Made by a program: the position numbers and the translations under genes. This document shows, piece after piece, positions 18,813 to 26,997 of a stretch of 64,000 nt of DNA (its first letter is position 1; every line of letters begins with the position of its first letter). Below the pieces are notes generated by a model. The model ran no database searches and was not told the origin of the DNA. It was given only the letters and a program-made list of their open reading frames with translations. Source of the DNA: Oscillatoriales cyanobacterium (GTDB lineage Bacteria; Cyanobacteriota; Cyanobacteriia; Cyanobacteriales; Laspinemataceae); the NCBI GenBank assembly GCA_011390955.1, contig JAABRM010000005.1, forward strand, positions 62,001 through 126,000, in the 5' to 3' direction.

Positions 18813-19970
18813 ATGGACTCCAATACGACCTCGGAAAACCAACCTCGTCCCGTCCAAGCAGGGGGACAACTGAGTTTTTTTGAAAAATACCTCACGGTTT
18901 GGGTGTTTTTCTGTATTTTAATTGGCATTGGTTTGGGCAAAGCTTTCCCCAATGTGGCAGCGACCTTAGACGCGATGAGTGTCTATCAAGTTTCTATTCC
19001 GATCGCGATCTGCTTGTTTTTTATGATGTATCCCATCATGGTGAAAATTGATTTCACCCAGGCAACGAAAGCAATGCGAACCCCTAAGCCAGTATTCTTG
19101 ACTTTAGTGGTCAATTGGCTGATTAAACCGTTTACAATGGTCGCCTTTGCCCAGATATTTTTAGGCTGGCTATTTCGCCCTTTACTCAGTGGCACTGAAA
19201 TGCTGCGAGGAATGGAAGTAGATGTAGCTAATTCTTATATTGCCGGAACGATTTTGTTGGGCATCGCCCCTTGTACCGCAATGGTGTTGATGTGGGGCTA
19301 TCTTTCCTATAGCAATCAAGGCCATACTTTGGTGATGGTGGCGATAAATTCCCTGACGATGTTATTTCTCTATGCACCCCTGGGGCGATGGTTATTGGCA
19401 GCCAATGATTTGGTGGTTCCTTGGCAAACCATTGTGTTATCAGTATTGATTTATGTGGGTTTACCTTTGGCGGCAGGAATGTATAGCCGTTATTGGATTT
19501 TTAAGTATAAAGGAGAAGACTGGTTTAAGGAGAAGTTTCTCCACTATTTAAGTCCCGTGGCAACTTCGGCGCTGTTAATTACTCTCGTTTTATTGTTTGC
19601 CTTTAAAGGTGAATTGATTGTGCAAAATCCGCTGCATATTTTATTGATTGCGGTGCCGCTGTTTATTCAGACTAATTTTATTTTTCTGATTAGTTATGTG
19701 GCGGCTTTAAAGATGGATTTAGCCTATGAAGATGCGGCACCCGCTGCGTTGATTGGGGCAAGTAATCATTTTGAGGTAGCGATCGCCACTGCGGTGATGT
19801 TGTTTGGCTTAAATTCTGGGGCAGCTTTGGCCACCGTGGTGGGGGTTTTAATCGAAGTGCCGGTGATGTTAATGTTGGTGGAATTTTGCAAGAAAACTGC
19901 TTTTTGGTTTCGCCGCGAACCAGAAAAAGCTACTTTGCGCGATCGCCGCTGTTTCCCCGCTGGCAATTAG
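18813..19970 (+). CDS. arsB: Acr3-family arsenite efflux transporter
   Basis: 385 aa, ten predicted TMs. Exports As(III) (and possibly Sb(III)) across the plasma membrane. The family motif GIAPCTAMVLMWGYLS, with the essential Cys, is near residue 145, and GASNHFEVAIATAVMLFG with GVLIEVPVMLMLV near the end. The ATG of MDSNTTSE is preferred over an upstream TTG at 18807. It is followed after 42 bp by the arsenate reductase gene and preceded by an ArsR-type operator, so the pair forms an arsenic resistance operon. Confidence 0.95.
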   Translation: MDSNTTSENQPRPVQAGGQLSFFEKYLTVWVFFCILIGIGLGKAFPNVAATLDAMSVYQVSIPIAICLFFMMYPIMVKIDFTQATKAMRTPKPVFLTLVVNWLIKPFTMVAFAQIFLGWLFRPLLSGTEMLRGMEVDVANSYIAGTILLGIAPCTAMVLMWGYLSYSNQGHTLVMVAINSLTMLFLYAPLGRWLLAANDLVVPWQTIVLSVLIYVGLPLAAGMYSRYWIFKYKGEDWFKEKFLHYLSPVATSALLITLVLLFAFKGELIVQNPLHILLIAVPLFIQTNFIFLISYVAALKMDLAYEDAAPAALIGASNHFEVAIATAVMLFGLNSGAALATVVGVLIEVPVMLMLVEFCKKTAFWFRREPEKATLRDRRCFPAGN

Positions 19971-20012
19971 CCAGAACCAAAAACTTTTTAACTTATTTCA
20001 GGAATAATTACC

Positions 20013-20411
20013 ATGAAAAACGTCATGTTTGTTTGTAAGCGAAACTCTTGCCGTTCCCAAATGGCCGAAGGATTTGCCAAGCATCTGGGCAAAGGCAAAA
20101 TTACCGTCACCAGTTCGGGATTAGAATCAAGTCGAGTGCATCCCACCGCCATTCAAGTGATGTCAGAAATTGGCATTGATATTACAGATCAAACCTCTAA
20201 TCCCTTGAGTGAATTTCAGCCAGAAAATTATGATGCGGTGATTTCTCTTTGTGGCTGTGGGGTGAATTTGCCAGCAGATTGGGTAACGAGAGAAGTGTTT
20301 GAAGATTGGCAGTTAGATGACCCGGATGGTCAACCGATTGAAACCTTTCACCGCGTCCGAGATGAGATTAAAGCACGGGTGGAAAAACTGATTGCATCTT
20401 TGGCGGATTAA
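20013..20411 (+). CDS. arsC: arsenate reductase, Synechocystis ArsC type
   Basis: 132 aa. Low-molecular-weight phosphatase fold with the P-loop CKRNSCR. Cys8, Cys80 and Cys82 fall exactly at the catalytic positions of the Synechocystis enzyme, a hybrid that looks like thioredoxin-type ArsC but uses glutathione and glutaredoxin. It reduces arsenate to arsenite for export by the upstream transporter. Shine-Dalgarno AGGA precedes the ATG. A strong terminator follows. Confidence 0.96.
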   Translation: MKNVMFVCKRNSCRSQMAEGFAKHLGKGKITVTSSGLESSRVHPTAIQVMSEIGIDITDQTSNPLSEFQPENYDAVISLCGCGVNLPADWVTREVFEDWQLDDPDGQPIETFHRVRDEIKARVEKLIASLAD

Positions 20412-20439
20412 AGCTTTATTATCTGAGAAAATATCTGCG

Positions 20440-20478
20440 AAAAAAACCCGGTTTTTTTTGGGAAAACCGGGTTTTTTG
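20440..20478 (+). terminator. Rho-independent terminator of the ars operon
   Basis: AAAACCCGGTTTT and its partner AAAACCGGGTTTT form a long stem ending in TTTTTT, about 30 nt after arsC. The symmetric A/T arms let it work for the converging DUF3747 gene as well. Confidence 0.85.
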
Positions 20479-20492
20479 ACTTAATTATTTCG

Positions 20493-21128
20493 TTACTTTT
20501 GTGTGGCATGAACAGCTTCAGGACTTAGGTCATGGGTAAAATAATAATGACCGAGAATCTGATCTTCATAGGTTCTTTGGGTGATCCGCCATCCAGGGTT
20601 CAAAAAAAATTTCAACGGATCTCCAGAAATTCCATGAGTTTGGCCAATAATTAGTTCGGGAAAATTCGGCGAATAGGGTGTACCAACTAAGACAAGATTC
20701 CCATCTCGGTTTAACACTTCCACCTTGTAATCAAGTCCCAAATCTCGATCGGCCATGCGGATAGAATAGCCACCACTATCAACACTCCGTTGGCAAATGC
20801 CAGTAAAGTCAAATTCTAGCAAGTCTAACTTGACAATCACAGGTTGACTCGAATTGGTTTCAGTCCAGCAGGAGCGAGTATCGGCTAGTTGTCTAATCAC
20901 TGTCAAGGCATATTTTTGCCGAAGTTGCGTAGAAATGACGATGACTCTGCTTTGGTCAATTTCTACTTTGTGAAAATCTTGCGCCCCTGCTTTGCCAGTG
21001 GCATTGACCCAAAAAGAGGTAGCCGCTAGAAAAGCGATTCCCGCAAGGGATCCGCTTCGCGGAATCGCACCGCGAAAAAATAAAGTGGGTTGAGTCATGG
21101 CTGAATAACAAATTCTTTTACTTTTCAT
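20493..21128 (-). CDS. DUF3747 family exported protein
   Basis: 211 aa. Matches the cyanobacterial DUF3747 pattern: TRSCWTE, LDLLEFDFTGICQRSVDSGGYSIRMA, DLGLDYKVEV and NLVLVGTP. The N-terminus is signal-peptide-like (hydrophobic GIAFLAATSFWV) but is interrupted by an arginine- and serine-containing stretch encoded by a 35-bp palindromic repeat. The start may be the ATG at 21128 or an internal Met 11 (MTQPTLF). Family function unknown; cell-envelope location expected. Converges with arsC across a shared terminator. Confidence 0.85.
   Translation of the reverse strand: MKSKRICYSAMTQPTLFFRGAIPRSGSLAGIAFLAATSFWVNATGKAGAQDFHKVEIDQSRVIVISTQLRQKYALTVIRQLADTRSCWTETNSSQPVIVKLDLLEFDFTGICQRSVDSGGYSIRMADRDLGLDYKVEVLNRDGNLVLVGTPYSPNFPELIIGQTHGISGDPLKFFLNPGWRITQRTYEDQILGHYYFTHDLSPEAVHATQK
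21034..21068. repeat. 35-bp palindromic repeat inside the DUF3747 gene
   Basis: GCGATTCCCGCAAGGGATCC followed by GCTTCGCGGAATCGC: near-perfect outer arms (GCGATTCC.. / ..GGAATCGC). It lies within the coding sequence for the signal-peptide region and keeps the frame open (residues about 20-31). Confidence 0.75.
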
Positions 21129-22049
21129 AAAGAGTGATTATTTTGTTCTATTGGGGATTTTTCATCCCAAGTAAAGAGTTTGGTGATGCGTCCCATTCAC
21201 TATCAGCCTTTAAGGGTCAGCAATCAGCGGTAAAGATGCGATCGCTGACGCTTCTTTACGTTCTGATTTCGTCAGTCAATCAGCCAATCCGGGCGGCTAC
21301 TTTAACCCCGAATGCTGATGACTAAAAATGGCCGATTTTCTCCAATTTTATGCAATTGAGCCGGAAAATATAACCACCTTATTGATTATATTTATCAATA
21401 GCTTGATTAACTCAATTGTCATTAAGATCCGCAGCGATCGCGCCGATCGGTTTTGTCTCAGTAGGCGCAGTGTCTTGGACTCAAACTGAGCGATCGCTGC
21501 GGAAAAATGAGGTAAAACTGACCTTAATTATGGCGATGAAACTTCCCTAGTATTTCGTGAATTGAGACAATGAGTAGCTTTCTTTGATGGGAAAGCTGCT
21601 CCTGCCTGCGGCGATCGACTAAATTTTTAACTACCTCTTTTGAGCATAGCATAGTTAGTTGGCCGTTAACTTAGGTATTACCAACATTTACATAATGTTA
21701 CATAATTTTACAATTAATCAGCCGTTGGAGAGAAAATTCGGGAATAATTTCATCAGATGCATAATCAGCAGCTTGGTTCATACCATAATTAAATGTGATA
21801 TCCACAGAATAAACCCAGTTTCTTTATCGCGTCCCCTGAACTTAGAAACCGGGTTTCTTTCTCGCTGCCACAGTAGGGGCGATTCGCGAATCGCCCCTAC
21901 ATATTCACAAAAGAAACCCGGTTTCTTGGCTTGGAGTGTAGGGTGGGCAAAATGCAAGCCCACCCTACCAATAAACTACTGTGATATCCACAACAGAAAC
22001 CCGGTTTCTTGGCTTGGAGTAAAAAAGCGATCGCCCAGTTTTTAATGCT
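21129..22049. other. repeat-rich intergenic region
   Basis: No credible gene in about 920 bp. It contains a 14-bp perfect inverted repeat (TCCGCAGCGATCGC at 21428-21441 and its complement at 21490-21503). At 21829-22020 there is a mosaic: GAAACCGGGTTTCTT palindromes, GTAGGGGCGATTCGCGAATCGCCCCTAC split around its centre (21883-21900), and GTAGGGTGGGC...GCCCACCCTAC (21938-21968). ORFs across this mosaic are repeat artefacts. Confidence 0.75.
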
Positions 22050-22310
22050 TCAACTTTTATAAACATCTTTTCGATGCTGACAATGAAGCAATAATACCAA
22101 ACATTCTTTATCATTGATTTCGTAGCGGATCCGGTAATCACCAATATGGATGCGATACTCATTGTCATAGCCTTTTAACTTTACAGTTCCGGGAGGCCGA
22201 GGTTCTTCACCCAATGGCGTGATTTTCTCAAGAATTCGCTCTTGGATATCTTCGGGCAGACTATCTAGTTGTTTTTGGAACGGTTTCGGAACGATTACAG
22301 TATAAGTTAT
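22050..22310 (-). pseudogene. RelE/ParE-type toxin, start codon lost
   Basis: 86 codons reading (I)TYTVIVPKPFQKQLDSLPEDI, then YDNEYRIHIGDYRIRYEI, then LLLHCQHRKDVYKS. This is a complete RelE-superfamily mRNA interferase pattern with the usual GDYRIRYEI core and basic C-terminus. The codon at the expected start is ATA (22308-22310) instead of ATG, and no ATG, GTG or TTG exists in frame near it. In the ancestral sequence a CCATGA overlap would have joined antitoxin stop TGA and toxin start ATG. One G to A change explains both the TAA stop and the ATA. Toxin translation should be abolished or very weak. Confidence 0.75.
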
Positions 22311-22557
22311 GGAGTTTTGTTTTTCCGAGAAACCATATATTGATCTAGGGTTTGATAGTCGCCTGCTTGGTAAGCAGTGCGAGATTCTTGGATTTCAGCA
22401 AGGACTATTGGATCTTCTTCTAACGAGTCTTCTTCTAATTGGGCAAGTTCTGTTTCTAGAAGCTGGAAAAGCTGAATTTTATCTTCGATCGCCCTTGGTG
22501 GCGATCGCATTGACTAGAGAATCAAAGGGAATTTGTAGTTGAATTGTCGGTTGTGTC
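22307..22557 (-). pseudogene. antitoxin partner of the RelE-type toxin, frameshifted
   Basis: The ATG at 22557 opens MTQPTIQLQIPFDSLVNAIATKGDRR and stops. The remainder (IEDKIQLFQLLETELAQLEEDSLEED... to 22307) continues in another frame. Removing one G from the GGG at 22492-22494 (minus strand AAGGGCGATCG) restores one frame of 83 residues that reads through IATKAIEDKIQL. An in-frame ATG at 22510 might still give a 67-aa C-terminal product. The slip lies between two HIP1-like GCGATCG sites. A sequencing error would look the same. Confidence 0.7.
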
Positions 22558-22634
22558 ATCGTGGGCATGATAATGGTCGTATTTACTGATTATATCAAGG
22601 GAAAAGGCTATTATCTTCGGGAGGTGGAAGGAAG

Positions 22635-22680
22635 CGATCGCCCACAAAAAAGCGATCGCCCACAAAAAAGCGATCGCCCT
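22635..22680. repeat. clustered HIP1 repeats (GCGATCGCCCACAAAAAA)
   Basis: Three HIP1 octamers in an 18-bp tandem unit immediately downstream of the tumE stop. Confidence 0.9.
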
Positions 22681-23063
22681 TACCCTAGTAACTCAATTAC
22701 TTCTTTCAATACTTCAGTTAGTTCAGGTTTATTAGAAGCGATTGTATCATTTGGCAAGTGTTTATGATGGGGGAAATTAGGTAAATCTGGAAAGTGGGGT
22801 GTGCTATCATAGCGAAAAATCAGGTAATTATTTTCGTCCTGAAAATGATAGCGGTAATCGAGAAACTCTAATTGATTATCTGCCAGGACAATCGCTTCAT
22901 TGACTTCCAGCAGGTATGTCTGACTAAAGCGCAGTCGAATTCTCAGATTAACCCGGTTTGAGGTCAAAAATTCCTCTTCATAACGTTCAACATAAACATT
23001 GCTACATTGTTGAATTGCTTGTTCAACTCGCTCCAGGTAATCGGATAAAAGATTAGGCAGCAT
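22680..23063 (-). CDS. TumE-type (DUF6516) toxin
   Basis: 127 aa. The pattern LPNLLSDYLERVEQAI, then RVNLRIRLRFSQTYLLEVNEAI, then FLDYRYHFQDENNYLIFRYDSTPHFPDLPNFPHHKHL matches the DUF6516/TumE toxin family, RNase-like partners of TumA-type antitoxins. The His/Asp-rich HFPDLPNFPHHKH segment is the family hallmark. It overlaps the upstream antitoxin gene by 11 nt, standard for a toxin-antitoxin operon. It appears intact. Target not deducible here. Confidence 0.85.
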   Translation of the reverse strand: MLPNLLSDYLERVEQAIQQCSNVYVERYEEEFLTSNRVNLRIRLRFSQTYLLEVNEAIVLADNQLEFLDYRYHFQDENNYLIFRYDSTPHFPDLPNFPHHKHLPNDTIASNKPELTEVLKEVIELLG

Positions 23064-23283
23064 AATTTAGTCTTTGCTCTAGTTCTTCATGCAGTGCCAA
23101 GTAATGACGATAGTCATTTGCCCATTCTATAAATTGGGCATCATCTGACAACAAACCTCGATTATATTTGTCAAAGAATTCTTCAGAGTCCATTTTTTGC
23201 TCGTGTTCATACACGCTCAGTCGCTTGGCCACTGTCACTAAAGCGTCTAGTGGGGATGTATATTGAATAGTCTGTTTACGCAT
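23053..23283 (-). CDS. TumA-type antitoxin
   Basis: 76 aa from the ATG of MRKQTIQYTSPLDALVTVAKRL. A longer frame (to 23358) would start inside the group II intron and is rejected. The helical, charged sequence with LSVYEHEQKMDSEEFFDKYNRG and a C-terminal EWANDYRHYLALHEELE fits the antitoxin half of TumE/TumA pairs. It lies directly upstream of the toxin and only about 42 nt downstream of the intron 3' end, in the same orientation. Shine-Dalgarno not evident. Confidence 0.8.
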   Translation of the reverse strand: MRKQTIQYTSPLDALVTVAKRLSVYEHEQKMDSEEFFDKYNRGLLSDDAQFIEWANDYRHYLALHEELEQRLNYAA

Positions 23284-23325
23284 TTTTTTATTTGTCAACT
23301 GATGAATATAATCAAAGCGCTCCTG

Positions 23326-24269
23326 GTTAGGGGTCGATGAGGGAATCGCTCCCCTCACCTCCCATTCAGAACGGAACGTGCCACTTTCACGGCATTCCGC
23401 TCCTGGCTGTGCTTGCTTTAACTTTGCTCCTACTAGGGCGCCTTACGACATCCCGTTTGGCATCGATTCGCATTTCTCCCCTTTTGCCAAATGCCGCCTT
23501 GATGGTTAATTAGTCGTTCGATGTATTGCAATCACCTTTCGCAGAGGCAATTATCTGCTCAACCTTTGGCTCACTGTACGCACATTGGTTATTACATCCT
23601 ATCCTTGCGGATGGCTTTGTCTATGTTGGGATATCTTGCTGGTCTACTTCACAGCCGCCCCACGTCAGCATATACCAGGCATTACCCTGGTCGTTGGCTT
23701 CTTAGGGCATCCTTTTCCCATATAGGCTTGCGCTTACACTTTATTTCACTACTCATTGCTGAGAGCCAGTATGGGGTTACTTCGTTCCGTGGACTTGGGA
23801 TTATTAGTTTTAGGATGCTGTCCTCTCCCCCTGGGTACTTTCGGGATTTCTTTAATACGTGAGATATATAGCTCCGTATCTTCGTAGGTTAGAAACATAG
23901 CTACCTACCTTTTCCCCGTGACCTTTTGGTCGTAGCGTATCAACCAGATTTCGCTGCTTAATAATTAAGAGGGTTCAGGTCGGACATTCGCCTCACGGCT
24001 GACCTTGACTAATTGGCTTGAAGGGATTCTCTTTCTGGTTAAGTGTCACCTCCTTTTCAGCCCGCTTCACGCCTTTGATGGTGAGTCTCTGGGTGGGGCT
24101 GATGCCTAATTACCCCTGGCAATTACTTGCCAGAAAATCCGGGTATTTGTCTTCCATTTAGGACAACAAATCCACAGTTATAATGGTTCGTGACTACGAG
24201 TCTGCCGAGACCATTACCACGCGCACACTTCGGGCGTTGCCCTCCGCTTTCCGCGTGAACGAATCGCAC
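23326..24269 (-). mobile_element. group II intron without ORF
   Basis: On the minus strand the element begins GTGCG (24269 downward) and ends ...CCCCTAAC at about 23326. Domain V is a textbook 34-nt hairpin at 23369-23402: GAGCGGAATGCCGT, GAAA tetraloop, GTGGCACGTTCCGTTC, with the AGC triad and two-nt bulge. Domain VI follows with a 10-bp stem and an unpaired A eight nt before the 3' end. The interior contains typical domain I segments such as GGAGGGCAACGCCCGAAG and GTCAAGGTCAGCCGTGAGGC. At about 944 nt there is no room for a reverse transcriptase/maturase and none is found in any frame. Mobility or splicing would need a protein supplied in trans. Confidence 0.9.
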
Positions 24270-24284
24270 ATGTTTTATTATTAT

Positions 24285-24395
24285 AACAAAAAAGCGATTC
24301 CCTCTCCTGAGCTTCGCGATCGCCCCCAAAAAAAGCGATCGCCCCCCCAAAAAGCGATCGCCCCCTAAAAAAGCGATCGCCCCCTTAAGAAACCC
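24285..24395. repeat. clustered HIP1 repeats (AAAAAAGCGATCGCCCCC)
   Basis: Four or five units of A-rich spacer plus GCGATCGC lie just beyond the 5' end of the intron, as at 22635-22680 on the other side. Confidence 0.88.
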
Positions 24396-24693
24396 CAGAA
24401 ACCGGGTTTCTTTTATCGGTTCCACAGTTAACTCTAATATTCACCACAGAAACCCGGTTTCTTTTCTTGGGGACTCAGAAACCGGGTTTCTTTTCTTGAG
24501 GAAAAAGAGCGATCGCCCCTGTAAAAAGCGATCGTTTGTAGTAAAGACTGAGGTATTACTAACATTTACATAGTCTGACAATTCATCGGCCTTTGGAGAG
24601 AAAATCTGGCAATACCTTTGAACCACCAAGAACACAAAGGACACTACAAAATCTCCTCTGTGTCCTTTGTGGCGAAATTGCTTGAGAGAATCA
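24396..24693. other. intergenic repeats: CCGGGTTTC palindromes and an inverted repeat
   Basis: Three copies of GAAACCGGGTTTCTTTT (24408, about 24448, 24478; either orientation), a pair of HIP1-like sites, and near 24623-24669 arms of ACACAAAGGACA and TGTCCTTTGTG flanking a short loop. The last is just past the CAP-protein stop and could terminate it. Confidence 0.7.
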
Positions 24694-25659
24694 TCAACCA
24701 TTTACATCCTGAACATAATAACCAATTCCTTCATAACTATAAAACTCACCCAAGGTATCAATCACCGCATCTCGTTCTGCCAAAGAAGGAGTATAAAAAT
24801 GGGTTCCCGTGGCAGGTCGATAAAAGCGATAGAGGGGAATGGTTCCGGCTTCGGGTTGCTCATAAGCATAATAAGCGGTTCCTTCATAATTAAAATGCGA
24901 AAAATTCTGACGAACCTGGTCAGCTTCAAAGTCGGAAATTGTGTAAAAATGAGTGCCGGTTAGAGTGTTGAAAAACCGATGCACTTCTGAGGTATTAGCC
25001 GTCGCATTTTTGACCGCTGCAAATGAAGCCCCTTCATAATTATACTTGGAAAAGTTATTGATAACAGAATCTCTTTCTGCCTCATTTGCCGTATAAAAAT
25101 GAGTGCCGGTAATCGTGTCGTAAAATCGATAAACGGAAGTAGTTTCTTCTGGGGGTGGGAGTTCAGGAGTTCCGGTTGGATCGACCTCTTCCCCAAACCA
25201 TAGAGCCGCATATCCTTGGTAAATGCCAACCCCTAAAGCGTTCCAGTTTCGGTCAGTCCATTTTTCTTGATTTAGAATCACGTCATTATGTAATGGACTA
25301 TTTTTCCATCCGTTCAAAGCACTTTCAGCAGTGGCAATGTAGCCACCAGAACCCCCGTGAACATTTTCATAGCCAATACCGGGATATCCAGTATTGAATC
25401 GCTGGGGAGCATCCCACATAGAAGACCATGTATTTGGATTACTACTATCGTAAAAAGCATCGCTCCAAGTATGGGTTACGGTGCCAATATTTTCTGCTAA
25501 ATCTAACACATGACGGTTGGCAACAGTTGTCAGCGCTTTGGATGCGGGAATTGCTGGCAATCCATTTTCAGCCCGATACTGGTTGACTAAGTTGTATAGT
25601 TTCTGTTCTTCCGCTTCAAAACCATCTAAAGATGATGATGCATAAATATCAGTGGCCAT
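24694..25659 (-). CDS. CAP-domain protein with three DUF5648 repeats
   Basis: 321 aa. Residues about 15-165 form a CAP/SCP-PR1 domain (LVNQYRAENGLPAI, THTWSDAF, YPGIGYENVHGG, GWKNSPLHNDVIL). Residues about 178-321 are three DUF5648-type units, each with YRFY...TGTHFYT and a terminal YEG. Such repeats are found on secreted bacterial enzymes. There is no N-terminal signal peptide, so export by a type I system or by a leaderless route is possible. GAGGTGA lies at Shine-Dalgarno distance before the ATG. Confidence 0.9.
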   Translation of the reverse strand: MATDIYASSSLDGFEAEEQKLYNLVNQYRAENGLPAIPASKALTTVANRHVLDLAENIGTVTHTWSDAFYDSSNPNTWSSMWDAPQRFNTGYPGIGYENVHGGSGGYIATAESALNGWKNSPLHNDVILNQEKWTDRNWNALGVGIYQGYAALWFGEEVDPTGTPELPPPEETTSVYRFYDTITGTHFYTANEAERDSVINNFSKYNYEGASFAAVKNATANTSEVHRFFNTLTGTHFYTISDFEADQVRQNFSHFNYEGTAYYAYEQPEAGTIPLYRFYRPATGTHFYTPSLAERDAVIDTLGEFYSYEGIGYYVQDVNG

Positions 25660-25700
25660 ATTTTACTCACCTCAATTTTTTATTTTCTATTCAGCTTTAC

Positions 25701-26345
25701 CTACGCTGCCTCAAATTGCCGGAAAATTACTACATATAGAGTTAGAAAAATAATCTGGATATCATGCCAGATACTCCATAATCGCTGATACCGAAGGTCT
25801 AACTCTACTACGGCGTCAAAATCCGTGATTCGCGATCTACCATTAACCTGCCATTCTCCCGTAATTCCCGGTTTTACCCGCAGTCTTTGCCAGTGATATT
25901 CATTATAATAAATGACTTCATCATGGGTAGGCGGACGGGTGCCAACTAAACTCATTTCGCCGATGAAAACATTCCAAAATTGAGGAAATTCATCGAGACT
26001 GGTACGGCGTAGTAAACGTCCTATATTGGTAATCCGAGGATCGGCATAATTTTTAAAGATTAATCCCTGGGCTTGATTCTCTATTTGCTGTTTTAATGTT
26101 TCAGCATTCTGAACCATTGACCGAAATTTATAGATGGTGAAGGGTTTACCATACAGCCCATAACGGTTTTGAGTATAAAAAATCGGGCCAGGGCTATCTC
26201 GTTCGATCGCGATCGCGATCGGCAGAAATAAGATGGCTAAAATAAATAGACCGATCGCACTGCCGAGAATATCGATCGATCTTTTACCCACCGAATAGGT
26301 TGATGGGTGACGGAGATGCCGATTAATTATAGAGATGCTATTCAT
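25701..26345 (-). CDS. bacterial sugar transferase (polyprenyl-phosphate glycosylphosphotransferase)
   Basis: 214 aa, the catalytic half of WcaJ/CpsE-like enzymes that place the first sugar phosphate on undecaprenyl phosphate for exopolysaccharide. Seen: one membrane segment (DILGSAIGLFILAILFLPIAI), then PGPIFYTQNRYG, YKFRSM, RRTSLDEFPQFWNV, LVGTRPP, KPGITGEWQVNGR. It lacks the N-terminal CoA-binding-like domain of the long forms. No other polysaccharide genes are adjacent, so it is an orphan within this window. Confidence 0.93.
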   Translation of the reverse strand: MNSISIINRHLRHPSTYSVGKRSIDILGSAIGLFILAILFLPIAIAIERDSPGPIFYTQNRYGLYGKPFTIYKFRSMVQNAETLKQQIENQAQGLIFKNYADPRITNIGRLLRRTSLDEFPQFWNVFIGEMSLVGTRPPTHDEVIYYNEYHWQRLRVKPGITGEWQVNGRSRITDFDAVVELDLRYQRLWSIWHDIQIIFLTLYVVIFRQFEAA

Positions 26346-26415
26346 CTTACCAAAAAAATATCATGCTCAGGGTGGATAGAAATCAATTTTGATATTTCGG
26401 CGATCGCGTTTTGGG

Positions 26416-26661
26416 TTAAAGCTGTTCTGAGGATAGTTCAATAATTAACTCAATTCCTTCGATCGCCAAAACTATGACTGGATCGTATGGTTTCAAAGAA
26501 ATCCGATCGAGTTTAACGTTCTGACCGGAGAATTTGGCCAACCAATAAGTAGCTTGCCAGTAAACTTGTACCGATTGGTACTCTGGGAGTATCTGAATAA
26601 AGGTTCCCACGCCTAAGTTCGGCGGCGCCCCGAATGATTGTGGGTCAGTTGCGATCGTCAT
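26416..26661 (-). CDS. hypothetical small beta-rich protein
   Basis: 81 aa: short strands around GVGTFIQILPEYQSVQVYW and PYDPVIVLAIEGIELIIE. The strand pattern recalls an NfeD-type OB fold, but the similarity is too weak to assert. Intact, with an ATG start, in the same direction as its neighbours. Confidence 0.5.
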   Translation of the reverse strand: MTIATDPQSFGAPPNLGVGTFIQILPEYQSVQVYWQATYWLAKFSGQNVKLDRISLKPYDPVIVLAIEGIELIIELSSEQL

Positions 26662-26997
26662 TGGCTGACTCCTGGTGATTGATTAACTGGTTGCCTTCTA
26701 TTCTAACAAAGTAAGCATAGCTTATCCATAACTTAATATAATTTAACCATATAAATATGGTGACAACAGACCGACTGCCTCTATACATGGTATGGTAGGG
26801 AGAAGAAGAAATTGGCCAAGGTTTGATGGAAAAACTCGGTTTTTCTCTCTTTTCCCTCGATCGCCAGCGTAATACCGGGCATCAAAAATTCTGGCTACAA
26901 TTACTAGGTCTTGTTCCCTCCAGCCTGGAAGGGCGCTTTTCCGTAGCGCCCCTAGGCATTTTTGATTAATAAAAGTACAATTTATGATGATGTTTGT
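26662..26997. other. intergenic region, mostly unique
   Basis: 336 bp. It contains a short palindrome AGGGGCGCTAC / GTAGCGCCCCT-like at 26920-26955 of the GTAGGGGCG class. No gene recognised. Confidence 0.5.

Noticed and set aside
21659..22045. 128-codon plus-strand ORF with CCGGGTTTC-derived residues
   Set aside because: It covers the palindromic repeat mosaic; the residue repeats (NPVSLSR, KKPGFLAW) come from the repeats.
23053..23358. 101-aa antitoxin starting at 23358
   Set aside because: The first 25 codons lie in domain VI of the group II intron; the conserved start is MRKQTIQY at 23283.
23521..23862. 113-codon plus-strand ORF
   Set aside because: Antisense to the group II intron, no protein similarity; a ribozyme shadow.
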